DNA of 64,000 nucleotides, from contig OY756962.1 of assembly GCA_963580455.1 (NCBI GenBank), positions 27,603,001 through 27,667,000 on the forward strand. The letters are read 5' to 3'. Positions 48,068 to 61,045 of this stretch are shown here, piece after piece. The notes under the pieces are model-generated. The model worked only from the letters and a program-made list of their open reading frames with translations. It searched no databases and had not been told where the DNA came from. The position numbers were made by a program, and so were the translations under genes. Each line of letters opens with the position of its first letter. Positions within the stretch are counted from its first letter, which is position 1. This stretch comes from Euonymus europaeus. Taxonomy: Eukaryota; Streptophyta; Magnoliopsida; Celastrales; Celastraceae.

Positions 48068-51000
48068 AGTTGGTCTCGTTTCACCTAGTTAGCCGCGAAA
48101 TGTGGTTTTCTTTACGTAAACGGTTTTATGAATATCAGTTGACTCCGAGTTCTGAATTCGGTGATTTTTAGCTTGATTTCACACTACTTTTCGACCTCTA
48201 CAACCCTGGGTTTTCGGATTTTGATTTCAGAACTTGTGGCTAGTAGGTCTCGTTTCACCTATTTAGCCGCGAAATGTGGTTTCTTTACGTAAACGGTTTT
48301 ATGAATATCCGTTGACTCCGAGTTCTGAATTCGGTGATTTTTAGCTTGATTACACACTACTTTTCGAGCTCTACAATCCTGGGTTTTCGGATTTCGATTT
48401 CAGAACTCGTGGCTAGTAGGTCTCGTTTCACCTATTTAGCCGCGAAATGTGGTTTCTTTACGTAAACGGTTTTATGAATATCCGTTGACTCCGAGTTCTG
48501 AATTCGGTGATTTTTAGCTTGATTTCACACTACTTTTCGAGCTCTACGATCCTGGCATTTCTGATTTTGATTTAAGAACTCGTGGCTAGTTGGTCTCGTT
48601 TCACCTAGTTAGCCGCGAAATGTGGTTTCTTTACGTAAACGGTCTTATGAATATCCGTTGACTCCGAGTTCTGAATTCGGTAATTTTTAGCTTGATTTCA
48701 CACTACTTTTCAAGCTCTACGATTATGGAGTTTCGGATTTTGATTTCAGAACTCGTGGCTAGTTGGTCTCGTTTCACCTAGTTGGCCGTGAAATGTGGTT
48801 TCTTTACGTAAACGGTTTTATGAATATCGGTTGACTCCGAGTTCTGAATTCGGTGATTTTTAGCTTGATTTCACACTAATTTTCGAGCTCTACGATCCTG
48901 GTGTTTCGGATTTTGATTTCAGAACTCGTGGCTAGTTGGTCTCGTTTCACCTAGTTAGCCGCGAAATGTGGTTTCTTTACGTAAACGGTTTTATGAATAT
49001 CCATTGACTCCGAGTTCTGAATTCGGTAATTTTTAGCTTGATTTCACACTACTTTTCGAGCTCTACGATTATGGAGTTTCGGATTTTGATTTCAGAACCC
49101 GTGGCTAGTTGGTCTCGTTTCAACTAGTTAGCCGCGAAATGTGGTTTTCTTTACGTAAACGGTTTTATGAATATCGGTTGACTCCGAGTTCTGAATTCGG
49201 TGATTTTTAGCTTGATTTCACACTACTTTTCGACCTCTACAACCCTGGGTTTTCGGATTTTGATTTCAGAACTTGTGGCTAGTAGGTCTCGTTTCACCTA
49301 TTTAGCCGCGAAATGTGGTTTCTTTACGTAAACGGTTTTATGAATATCCGTTGACTCCGAGTTCTGAATTCGGTGATTTTTAGCTTGATTACACACTACT
49401 TTTCGAGCTCTACAATCCTGGGTTTTCGGATTTCGATTTCAGAACTCGTGGCTAGTAGGTCTCGTTTCACCTATTTAGCCGCGAAATGTGGTTTCTTTAC
49501 GTAAACGGTTTTATGAATATCCGTTGACTCCGAGTTTTGAATTCAGTGATTTTTAGCTTGATTTCACACTACTTTTCAAGCTTTACGATCCTGGCATTTC
49601 TGATTTTGATTTAAGAACTCGTGGCTAGTTGGTCTCGTTTCACCTAGTTAGCCGCGAAATGTGATTTCTTTACGTAAACGGTCTTATGAATATCCGTTGA
49701 CTCCGAGTTCTGAATTCGGTAATTTTTAGCTTGATTTTACACTACTTTTCAAGCTCTACGATTATGGAGTTTCGGATTTTGATTTCAGAACTCGTGGCTA
49801 GTTGGTCTCGTTTCACCTAGTTAGCCGTGAAATGTGGTTTCTTTACGTAAACGGTTTTATGAATATCGGTTGACTCCGAGTTCTGAATTCGGTGATTTTT
49901 AGCTTGATTTCACACTACTTTTCGACCTCTACAACCCTGGGTTTTCGGATTTTGATTTCAGAACTTGTGGCTAGTAGGTATCGTTTCACCTATTTAGCCG
50001 CGAAATGTGGTTTCTTTACGTAAACGGTTTTATGAATATCCGTTGACTCCGAGTTCTGAATTCGGTGATTTTTAGCTTGATTTCACACTACTTTTCGAGC
50101 TCTACGATCCTGGCATTTCTGATTTTGATTTAAGAACTCGTGGCTAGTTGGTCTCGTTTCACCTAGTTAGCCGCGAAATGTGGTTTCTTTACGTAAACGG
50201 TCTTATGAATATCCGTTGACTCCGAGTTCTGAATTCGGTAATTTTTAGCTTGATTTCACACTACTTTTCAAGCTCTACGATTATGGAGTTTCGGATTTTG
50301 ATTTCAGAACTCGTGGCTAGTTGGTCTCGTTTCACCTAGTTGGCCGTGAAATGTGGTTTCTTTACGTAAACGGTTTTATGAATATCGGTTGACTCCGAGT
50401 TCTGAATTCGGTGATTTTTAGCTTGATTTCACACTAATTTTCGAGCTCTACGATCCTGGTGTTTCGGATTTTGATTTCAGAACTCGTGGCTAGTTGGTCT
50501 CGTTTCACCTAGTTAGCCGCGAAATGTGGTTTCTTTACGTAAACGGTTTTATGAATATCCATTGACTCCGAGTTCTGAATTCGGTAATTTTTAGCTTGAT
50601 TTCACACTACTTTTCGAGCTCTACGATTATGGAGTTTCGGATTTTGATTTCAGAACCCGTGGCTAGTTGGTCTCGTTTCAACTAGTTAGCCGCGAAATGT
50701 GGTTTTCTTTACGTAAACGGTTTTATGAATATCGGTTGACTCCGAGTTCTGAATTCGGTGATTTTTAGCTTGATTTCACACTACTTTTCGACCTCTACAA
50801 CCCTGGGTTTTCGGATTTTGATTTCAGAACTTGTGGCTAGTAGGTCTCGTTTCACCTATTTAGCCGCGAAATGTGGTTTCTTTACGTAAACGGTTTTATG
50901 AATATCCGTTGACTCCGAGTTCTGAATTCGGTGATTTTTAGCTTGATTACACACTACTTTTCGAGCTCTACAATCCTGGGTTTTCGGATTTCGATTTCAG

Positions 51001-51460
51001 AACTCGTGGCTAGTAGGTCTCGTTTCACCTATTTAGCCGCGAAATGTGGTTTCTTTACGTAAACGGTTTTATGAATATCCGTTGACTCCGAGTTTTGAAT
51101 TCAGTGATTTTTAGCTTGATTTCACACTACTTTTCAAGCTTTACGATCCTGGCATTTCTGATTTTGATTTAAGAACTCGTGGCTAGTTGGTCTCGTTTCA
51201 CCTAGTTAGCCGCGAAATGTGATTTCTTTACGTAAACGGTCTTATGAATATCCGTTGACTCCGAGTTCTGAATTCGGTAATTTTTAGCTTGATTTTACAC
51301 TACTTTTCAAGCTCTACGATTATGGAGTTTCGGATTTTGATTTCAGAACTCGTGGCTAGTTGGTCTCGTTTCACCTAGTTAGCCGTGAAATGTGGTTTCT
51401 TTACGTAAACGGTTTTATGAATATCGGTTGACTCCGAGTTCTGAATTCGGTGATTTTTAG
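48068..51460. repeat. Near-identical 9-monomer duplication (1558-bp period)
   Basis: About 48.35-49.90 kb is repeated at 49.90-51.46 kb with offset 1558 (9 x 173 + 1). Shared private variants include TTGGCCGTGAAATG (48783 and 50341), ATATCCATTGACTCC, GTTTCAACTAGTTAGCC, GAGTTTTGAATTCAGTG, CAAGCTTTACG (49578 and 51136) and GATTTTACAC. The copies diverge after about 49900 against 51460, where one continues CGACCTCTACAACCC and the other CGAGCTCTACGATCC. Confidence 0.85.
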
Positions 51461-54400
51461 CTTGATTTCACACTAATTTTCGAGCTCTACGATCCTGGTG
51501 TTTCGGATTTTGATTTCAGAACTCGTGGCTAGTTGGTCTCATTTCACCTAGTTAGCCGCGAAATATGGTTTCTTTACGTAAACGGTTTTATGAATATCCG
51601 TTGACTCCGAGTTCTGAATTCGGTGATTTTTAGCTTGATTTCACACTACTTTTCGAGCTCTACAATGCTGGATTTTCGGAATTCGATTTCAGAACTCGTG
51701 GCTAGTAGGTCTCGTTTCACCTAGTTCGCCGCAAAATGTGGTTTCTTTACGTAAACGGTTTTATGAATATCCGTTGACTCCGATTTCTGAATTCGGTGAT
51801 TTTTAGCTTGATTTCACACTACTTTTCGAACTCTACAATCCTGGATTTTCGGATTTCGATTTCAGAACTCGTGGCTAGGAGGTCTCGTTTCAAAAAGTTA
51901 GCCGCGAAATGTGGTTTCTTTACGTAAACGGTTTTATGAATATCCGTTGACTCCGAGTTCTGAATTCGGTGATTTTTAGCTTGATTCCACACTACTTTTC
52001 GAGCTCTACAATCCTGGATTTTCGGATTTCGATTTCAGAACTCGTGGCTAGTAGGTCTCGTTTCACCTAGTTAGCCGCGAAATGTGGTTTCTTTACGTAA
52101 ACGGTTTTATGAATATCCGTTGACTCCGAGTTCTGAATTCGGTGATTTTTAGCTTGATTTCACACTACTTTTCGATCTCTACGTTCCTGGAGTTTCGGAT
52201 TTTGATTTCAGAACTCGTGGCTAGTTGGTCTCGTTTCACCTAGTTAGCCGCGAAATGTGGTTTCTTTACGTAAACGGTTTTATGAATATCCGTTGACTCC
52301 GAGTTCTGAATTCGGTGATTTTTAGCTTGATTTCAGACTACTTTTTGAGCTCTACAATCCTGGGTTTTCGGATTTTGATTTTCAGAACTCGTGGCTAGTA
52401 GGTCTCGTTTCACCTAGTTAGCCGCGAAATGTGGTTTCTTTACGTAAACGGTTTTATGAATATCCGTTGACTCCGAGTTCTGAATTCGGTGATTTTTAGC
52501 TTGATTTCACACTACTTTTCGAGCTCTACAATCCTGGGTTTTCGGATTTCGATTTTAGAACTCGTGGCTAGTAGGTCTCGTTTCACCTAGTTAGCCGCGA
52601 AATGTGGTTTCTTTACGTAAACGGTTTTATGAATATCCGTTGACTCCGAGTTCTGAATTCCGTGATTTTTTGCTTTATTTCACACTACTTTTCGAGCTCT
52701 ACGATCCTGACGTTTCGGATTTTGATTTCAGAACTCGTGGCTAGTTGGTCTCGTTTCACCTAGTTAGCCGCGAAATGTGATTTCTTTACGTAAACGGTTT
52801 TATGAATATCCATTGACTCCGAGTTCTGAATTCGGTAATTTTTAGCTTGATTTCACACTACTTTTCAAGCTCTACGATTATGGAGTTTCGGATTTTGATT
52901 TCAGAACCCGTGGCTAGTTGGTCTCGTTTCACCTAGTTAGCCGCGAAATGTGGTTTTCTTTACGTAAACGGTTTTATGAATATCGGTTGACTCCGAGTTC
53001 TGAATTCGGTGATTTTTAGCTTGATTTCACACTACTTTTCGACCTCTACAACCCTGGGTTTTCGGATTTTGATTTCAGAACTTTTGGCTAGTAGGTCTCG
53101 TTTCACCTATTTAGCCGCGAAATGTGGTTTCTTTACGTAAACGGTTTTATGAATATCCGTTGACTCCGTGTTCTGAATTCGGCGATTTTTAGCTTGATTA
53201 CACGCTACTTTTCGAGCTCTACAATCCTGGGTTTTCGGATTTCGATTTCAGTACTCGTGGCTAGTAGGTCTCGTTTCACCTATTTAGCCGCGAAATGTGG
53301 TTTCTTTACGTAAACGGTTTTATGAATATCCGTTGACTCCGAGTTCTGAATTCGGTGATTTTTAGCTTGATTTCACACTACTTTTCGAGCTCTACGATCC
53401 TGGCATTTCTGATTTTGATTTAAGAACTCGTGGCTAGTTGGTCTCGTTTCACCTAGTTAGCCGCGAAATGTGGTTTCTTTACGTAAACGGTCTTATGAAT
53501 ATCCGTTGACTCCGAGTTCTGAATTCGTAATTTTTAGCTTGATTTCACACTACTTTTCAAGCTCTAAGATTATGGAGTTTCGGATTTTGATTTCAGAACT
53601 CGTGGCTAGTTGGTCTCGCTTCACCTAGTTAGCCGTGAAATGTGGTTTCTTTACGTAAACGGTTTTATGAATATCGGTTGACTCCGAGTTCTGAATTCGG
53701 TGATTTTTAGCTTGATTTCACACTAATTTTCGAGCTCTACGATCCTGGTGTTTCGGATTTTGATTTCAGAACTCGTAGCTAGTTGGTCTCGTTTCACCTA
53801 GTTAGCCGCGAAATGTGGTTTCTTTACGTAAACGGTTTTACGAATATCCGTTGACTCCGAGTTCTGAATTCGGTGATTTTTAGCTTGATTTCACACTACT
53901 TTTCGAGCTCTACAATGCTGGATTTTCGGAATTCGATTTCAGAACTCGTGGCTAGTAGGTCTCGTTTCACCTAGTTCGCCGCGAAATGTGGTTTCTTTAC
54001 GTAAACGGTTTTATGAATATCCGTTGACTCCGAGTTCTGAATTCGGTGATTTTTAGCTTGATTTCACACTACTTTTCGAGCTCTACAATCCTGGATTTTC
54101 GGATTTCGATTTCAGAACTCGTGGCTAGTAGGTCTCGTTTCACCTAGTTAGCCGCGAAATGTGGTTTCTTTACGTAAACGGTTTTATGAATATCCGTTGA
54201 CTCTGAGTTCTGAATTCGGTGATTTTTAGCTTGATTTCACACTACTTTTTGAGCTCTACGATCCTGGCATTTCGGATTTCGATTTCAGAACTCGTGGATA
54301 GTTGGTCTCGTTTCACCTAGTTAGCCGCGAAATGTGGTTCCTTTACGTAAACGGTTTTATGAATATCCGTTGACTCCGAGTTCTGAATTCGGTGATTTTT

Positions 54401-55682
54401 AGCTTGATTTCACACTACTTTTTGAGCTCTACAATCCTGCGTTTTCGGATTTCGATTTCAGAACTCGTGGCTAGTAGGTCTCGTTTCACCTAGTTTGCCG
54501 CGAAATGTGGTTTCTTTACGTAAACGGTTTTATGAATATCCGTTGACTCCGAGTTCTGAATTCGGTGATTTTTAGCTTGATTTCACACTACTTTTCGAGT
54601 TCTACAATCCTGGGTTTTTGGATTTCGATTTCAGAACTCGTGGCTAGTAGGTCTCGTTTCACCTAGTTAGCCGCGAAATGTGGTTTCTTTACGTAAACGG
54701 TTTTAGGAATATCCGTTGACTACGAGTTCTGAATTCGGTGATTTTTCGCTTTATTTCACACTACTTTTCGAGCTCTACGATCCTGGAGTTTCGGATTTGG
54801 ATTTCAGAACTCGTGGCTAGTTGGTCTCGTTTCACCTAGTTAGCCGCGAAATGTGGTTTCTTTACGTAAACGGTTTTATGAATATCCGTTGACTCCGAGT
54901 TCTGAATTCGGTAATTTTTAGCTTGATTTCACACTACTTTTCAAGCTCTACGATTATGGAGTTTCGGATTTTGATTTCAGAACTCGTGGCTAGTTGGTAT
55001 CGTTTCACCTAGTTAGCCGCGAAATGTGGTTTCTTTACGTAAACGGTTTTATGAATATCGGTTGACTCCGAGTTCTGAATTCGGTGATTTTTAGCTTGAT
55101 TTCACACTAATTTTTGAGCTCTACGATCCTGGTGTTTCGGATTTTGATTTCAGAACTCGTGGCTAGTTGGTCTCGTTTCACCTAGTTAGCCGCGAAATGT
55201 GGTTTTTTACGTAAACGGTTTTATGAATATCCGTTGTCTCCGAGTTCTGAATTCGGTGATTTTTAGCTTGATTTCACACTACTTTTTGAGCTCTACAATC
55301 CTGGATTTTCGGATTTCAATTTCAGAACTCGTGGCTAGTAGGTCTCGTTTCACCTAGTTAGCCGCGAAATGTGGTTTCTTTACGTAAACGGTTTTACGAA
55401 TATCCGTTGACTCCGAGTTCTGAATTCGGTGATTTTTAGCTTGATTTCACACTACTTTTCGAGCTCTACGATCCTGGCATTTCGGATTTTGATTTCAGAA
55501 CTCGTGGCTAGTTGGTCTCATTTCACCTAGTTAGCCGCGAAATGTGGTTTCTTTACGTAAACGGTTTTATGAATATCCGTTGACTCCGAGTTCTGAATTC
55601 GATGATTTTTAGCTTGATTTCACAGTACTTTTTGAGCTCTACAATCCTGGGTTTTCGGATTTCGATTTCAGAACTCGTGACT

Positions 55683-57931
55683 AGTAGGTCTCGTTTCACC
55701 TAGTTTGCCGCGAAATGTGGTTTCTTTACGTAAACGGTTTTATGACTATCCGTTGACTCCGAGTTCTGAATTCGGTGATTTTTAGCTTGATTTCACACTA
55801 CTTTTCGAGCTCTACAATCCTGGGTTCTCGGATTTCGATTTCAGAATTCGTGGCTAGTAGGTCTCGTTTCACCTAGTTAGCCGCGAAATGTGGTTTCTTT
55901 ACGTAAACGGTTTTATCAATATCCGTTGACTCCGAGTTCTGAATTCGGTGATTTTTAGCTTTATTTCACACTACTTTTCGAGCTCTACAATCCTGGGTTT
56001 TCGGATTTCGATTTCAGAACTCGTGGCTAGTAGGTCTCGTTTCACCTAGTTAGCCGCGAAATGTGGTTTCTTTACGTAAACGGTTTTATGAATATCCGTT
56101 GACTCCGAGTTCTGAATTCGGTAATTTTTAGCTTGATTTCACACTACTTTTCAAGCTCTACGATTATGGAGTTTCGGATTTTGATTTCAGAACTCGTGGC
56201 TAGTTGGTGTCGTTTCACCTAGTTAGCCGCGAAATGTGGTTTCTTTACGTAAACGGTTTTATGAATATCCGTTGACTCCGAGTTCTGAATTCGGTGATTT
56301 TTAGCTTGATTTCACACTACTTTTCGAGCTCTACAATCCTGGATTTTCGGATTTCGATTTCAGAACTCGTGGCTAGTAGGTCTCGTTTCACCTATTTAGC
56401 CGCGAAATGTGGTTTCTTTACGTAAACGGTTTTATGAATATCCATTGACTCCGAGTTCTGAATTCGGTAATTTTTAGCTTGATTTCACACTACTTTTCGA
56501 GCTCTACAATCCTGGATTTTCGTATTTCGATTTCAGAACTCGTGGCTAGTAGGTCTCGTTTCACCTAGTTAGCCGCGAAATGTGGTTTCTTTACGTAAAC
56601 GGTTTTATGAATATCCGTTGACTCCGAGTTCTGAATTTGGTGATTTTTAGCTTGATTTCACACTAATTTTCGAGCTCTACGATCATTGCATTTCGGATTT
56701 TGATTTCAGAACTCGTGGCTAGTTGGTCTCGTTTCACCTAGTTAGCCGCGAAATGTGATTTCTTTACGTAAACGGTTTTACGAATATCCGTTGACTCCGA
56801 GTTCAGAATTCGTTGATTTTTAGCTTCATTTCACACTACTTTTCGAGCTCTACAATCCTGGGTTTTCGGATTTCGATTTCAGAACTCGTGGCTAGTAGGT
56901 CTCGTTTCACCTAGTTTGCCGCGAAATGTGGTTTCTTTACGTAAACGGTTTTATGAATATTCGTTGACTCCGAGTTCTGAATTCGGTAATTTTTAGCTTG
57001 ATTTCACACTACTTTTCAAGCTCTACGATTATGGAGTTTCGGATTTTGATTTCAGAACTCGTGGCTAGTTGGTCTCGTTTCACCTAGTTAGCCGTGAAAT
57101 GTGGTTTCTTTACGTAAACGGTTTTATGAATATCCGTTGACTCCGAGTTCTGAATTCGGTGATTTTTAGCTTGATTTCACACTACTTTTCGAGCTCTACA
57201 ATCCTGGATTTTCGGATTTCGATTTCAGAACTCGTGGCTAGTAGGTCTCGTTTCACCTAGTTAGCCGCGAAATGTGGTTTCTTTACGTAAACGGTTTTAT
57301 GAATATCCGTTGACTCCGAGTTCTGAATTCGGTGATTTTTAGCTTGATTTCACACTAATTTTCGAGCTCTACGATCCTTGCATTTCGGATTTTGATTTCA
57401 GAACTCGTGGCTAGTTGGTCTCGTTTCACCTAGTTAGCCGCGAAATGTGGTTTCTTTACGTAAACGGATTTACGAATATGCGTTGACTCCGAGTTCAGAA
57501 TTCGGTGATTTTTAGCTTGATTTCACAATACTTTTCGAGCTCTACAATCCAGGGTTTTCGGATTTCGATTTCAGAACTCGTGGCTAGTAGGTCTCGTTTC
57601 ACCTAGTTAGCCGCGAAATGTGGTTTCTTTACGTAAACGGTTTTATGAATATCGGTTGACTCCGAGTTCTGAATTCGGTGATTTTTAGCTTGATTTCACA
57701 CTACTTTTCGAGCTCTACAATCCTGGGTTTTCGGATTTCGATTTCAGAACTCGTGGCTAGTTGGTCTCGTTTCACCTAGTTAGCCGCGAAATGTGGTTTC
57801 TTTACGTAAACGGTTTTATGAATATCCGTTGACTCCGAGTTCTGAATTCGATGATTTTTAGCTTGATTTCACAGTACTTTTTGAGCTCTACAATCCTGGG
57901 TTTTCGGATTTCGATTTCAGAACTCGTGACT
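55683..57931. repeat. HOR G copy 1, full 13-mer (2249 bp)
   Basis: Monomer order by diagnostic variants: M1 ATGACTATCC; M2 TATCAATATCC with CTTTATTTC; M3 GATTATGGAG with AGTTGGTGTCG; M4 CTGGATTTTCGG with CTATTTAGCC; M5 CCATTGACTCC with TTTTCGTATTTC; M6 ATCATTGCATTTC; M7 ACGAATATCC, GTTCAGAATTC and TTCATTTC; M8 ATTCGTTGAC, GATTATGGAG and GCCGTGAAATG; M9 CTGGATTTTCGG; M10 ATCCTTGCATTTC; M11 ACGGATTTACGAATATGCG and ATCCAGGG; M12 ATCGGTTGAC; M13 GAATTCGATG. Private changes include GAATTTGG (about 56634) and AATTCGTTGATT (about 56810). Confidence 0.9.
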
Positions 57932-59661
57932 AGTAGGTCTCGTTTCACCTAGTTTGCCGCGAAATGTGGTTTCTTTACGTAAACGGTTTTATGACTATCC
58001 GTTGACTCCGAGTTCTGAATTCGGTGATTTTTAGCTTGATTTCACACTACTTTTCGAGCTCTACAATCCTGGGTTCTCGGATTTTGATTTCAGAATTCGT
58101 GGCTAGTAGGTCTCGTTTCACCTAGTTAGCCGCGAAATGTGGTTTCTTTACGTAAACGGTTTTATCAATATCCGTTGACTCCGAGTTCTGAATTCGGTGA
58201 TTTTTAGCTTTATTTCACACTACTTTTCGAGCTCTACAATCCTGGGTTTTCGGATTTCGATTTCAGAACTCGTGGCTAGTAGGTCTCGTTTCACCTAGTT
58301 AGCCGCGAAATGTGGTTTCTTTACGTAAACGGTTTTATGAATATCCGTTGACTCCGAGTTCTGAATTCGGTAATTTTTAGCTTGATTTCACACTACTTTT
58401 CAAGCTCTACGATTATGGAGTTTCGGATTTTGATTTCAGAACTCGTGGCTAGTTGGTGTCGTTTCACCTAGTTAGCCGCGAAATGTGGTTTCTTTACGTA
58501 AACGGTTTTATGAATATCCGTTGACTCCGAGTTCTGAATTCGGTGATTTTTAGCTTGATTTCACACTACTTTTCGAGCTCTACAATCCTGGATTTTCGGA
58601 TTTCGATTTCAGAACTCGTGGCTAGTAGGTCTCGTTTCACCTATTTAGCCGCGAAATGTGGTTTCTTTACGTAAACGGTTTTATGAATATCCATTGACTC
58701 CGAGTTCTGAATTCGGTAATTTTTAGCTTGATTTCACACTACTTTTCGAGCTCTACAATCCTGGATTTTCGTATTTCGATTTCAGAACTCGTGGCTAGTA
58801 GGTCTCGTTTCACCTAGTTAGCCGCGAAATGTGGTTTCTTTACGTAAACGGTTTTATGAATATCCGTTGACTCCGAGTTCTGAATTCGGTGATTTTTAGC
58901 TTGATTTCACACTAATTTTCGAGCTCTACGATCATTGCATTTCGGATTTTGATTTCAGAACTCGTGGCTAGTTGGTCTCGTTTCACCTAGTTAGCCGCGA
59001 AATGTGATTTCTTTACGTAAACGGTTTTACGAATATCCGTTGACTCCGAGTTCAGAATTCGGTGATTTTTAGCTTCATTTCACACTACTTTTCGAGCTCT
59101 ACAATCCTGGGTTTTCGGATTTCGATTTCAGAACTCGTGGCTAGTAGGTCTCGTTTCACCTAGTTTGCCGCGAAATGTGGTTTCTTTACGTAAACGGTTT
59201 TATGAATATTCGTTGACTCCGAGTTCTGAATTCGGTAATTTTTAGCTTGATTTCACACTACTTTTCAAGCTCTACGATTATGGAGTTTCGGATTTTGATT
59301 TCAGAACTCGTGGCTAGTTGGTCTCGTTTCACCTAGTTAGCCGTGAAATGTGGTTTCTTTACGTAAACGGTTTTATGAATATCCGTTGACTCCGAGTTCT
59401 GAATTCGGTGATTTTTAGCTTGATTTCACACTACTTTTCGAGCTCTACAATCCTGGGTTTTCGGATTTCGATTTCAGAACTCGTGGCTAGTTGGTCTCGT
59501 TTCACCTAGTTAGCCGCGAAATGTGGTTTCTTTACGTAAACGGTTTTATGAATATCCGTTGACTCCGAGTTCTGAATTCGATGATTTTTAGCTTGATTTC
59601 ACAGTACTTTTTGAGCTCTACAATCCTGGGTTTTCGGATTTCGATTTCAGAACTCGTGACT
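57932..59661. repeat. HOR G copy 2, 10-mer (1730 bp)
   Basis: M1 to M8 follow copy 1, then a hybrid monomer (about 59362-59488; enters as M9, leaves as M12 with CTGGGTTTTCGG and AGTTGG) leads to M13. This is the signature of an exchange between M9 and M12 that removed three monomers. It keeps GAATTCGG where copy 1 has GAATTTGG. Confidence 0.88.
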
Positions 59662-61045
59662 AGTAGGTCTCGTTTCACCTAGTTTGCCGCGAAATGTGGT
59701 TTCTTTACGTAAACGGTTTTATGACTATCCGTTGACTCCGAGTTCTGAATTCGGTGATTTTTAGCTTGATTTCACACTACTTTTCGAGCTCTACAATCCT
59801 GGGTTCTCGGATTTCGATTTCAGAATTCGTGGCTAGTAGGTCTCGTTTCACCTAGTTAGCCGCGAAATGTGGTTTCTTTACGTAAACGGTTTTATCAATA
59901 TCCGTTGACTCCGAGTTCTGAATTCGGTGATTTTTAGCTTTATTTCACACTACTTTTCGAGCTCTACAATCCTGGGTTTTCGGATTTCGATTTCAGAACT
60001 CGTGGCTAGTAGGTCTCGTTTCACCTAGTTAGCCGCGAAATGTGGTTTCTTTACGTAAACGGTTTTATGAATATCCGTTGACTCCGAGTTCTGAATTCGG
60101 TAATTTTTAGCTTGATTTCACACTACTTTTCAAGCTCTACGATTATGGAGTTTCGGATTTTGATTTCAGAACTCGTGGCTAGTTGGTCTCGTTTCACCTA
60201 GTTAGCCGTGAAATGTGGTTTCTTTACGTAAACGGTTTTATGAATATCCGTTGACTCCGAGTTCTGAATTCGGTGATTTTTAGCTTGATTTCACACTACT
60301 TTTCGAGCTCTACAATCCTGGATTTTCGGATTTCGATTTCAGAACTCGTGGCTAGTAGGTCTCGTTTCACCTAGTTAGCCGCGAAATGTGGTTTCTTTAC
60401 GTAAACGGTTTTATGAATATCCGTTGACTCCGAGTTCTGAATTCGGTGATTTTTAGCTTGATTTCACACTAATTTTCGAGCTCTACGATCCTTGCATTTC
60501 GGATTTTGATTTCAGAACTCGTGGCTAGTTGGTCTCGTTTCACCTAGTTAGCCGCGAAATGTGGTTTCTTTACGTAAACGGATTTACGAATATGCGTTGA
60601 CTCCGAGTTCAGAATTCGGTGATTTTTAGCTTGATTTCACAATACTTTTCGAGCTCTACAATCCAGGGTTTTCGGATTTCGATTTCAGAACTCGTGGCTA
60701 GTAGGTCTCGTTTCACCTAGTTAGCCGCGAAATGTGGTTTCTTTACGTAAACGGTTTTATGAATATCGGTTGACTCCGAGTTCTGAATTCGGTGATTTTT
60801 AGCTTGATTTCACACTACTTTTCGAGCTCTACAATCCTGGGTTTTCGGATTTCGATTTCAGAACTCGTGGCTAGTTGGTCTCGTTTCACCTAGTTAGCCG
60901 CGAAATGTGGTTTCTTTACGTAAACGGTTTTATGAATATCCGTTGACTCCGAGTTCTGAATTCGATGATTTTTAGCTTGATTTCACAGTACTTTTTGAGC
61001 TCTACAATCCTGGGTTTTCGGATTTCGATTTCAGAACTCGTGACT
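59662..61045. repeat. HOR G copy 3, 8-mer (1384 bp)
   Basis: M1, M2, then a monomer that enters as M3 and leaves as M8 (AGTTGGTCTCG followed by GCCGTGAAATG), then M9 to M13. Five monomers (M4-M8) are removed by an exchange between the similar M3 and M8 (both GATTATGGAG). This break differs from that of copy 2. Confidence 0.88.

Larger units (their letters stand above)
41319..55509. repeat. HOR F sub-array, units of 6 to 14 monomers
   Basis: The marker is a 174-bp-type monomer with an added T (GTGGTTTTCTTTACG), usually with ATCGGTTGACTCC and GACCTCTACAACCCTGG. It starts at 42703, 43914, 45645, 48068, 49107, 50665 and 52916, giving units of 1211 (7), 1731 (10), 2423 (14), 1039 (6), 1558 (9) and 2251 bp (13). 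Each equals n x 173 plus 0, 1 or 2 bp as the indels require. Recurrent companions are ACGGTCTTATGAATATCC, CAAGCTCTACGATTATGGAG, CATTTCTGATTTTGATTTAA and ACCTATTTAGCC. Two monomers have a missing base (GAATTCGTAATT about 53525; GTGGTTTTTTACG about 55200). Confidence 0.85.
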
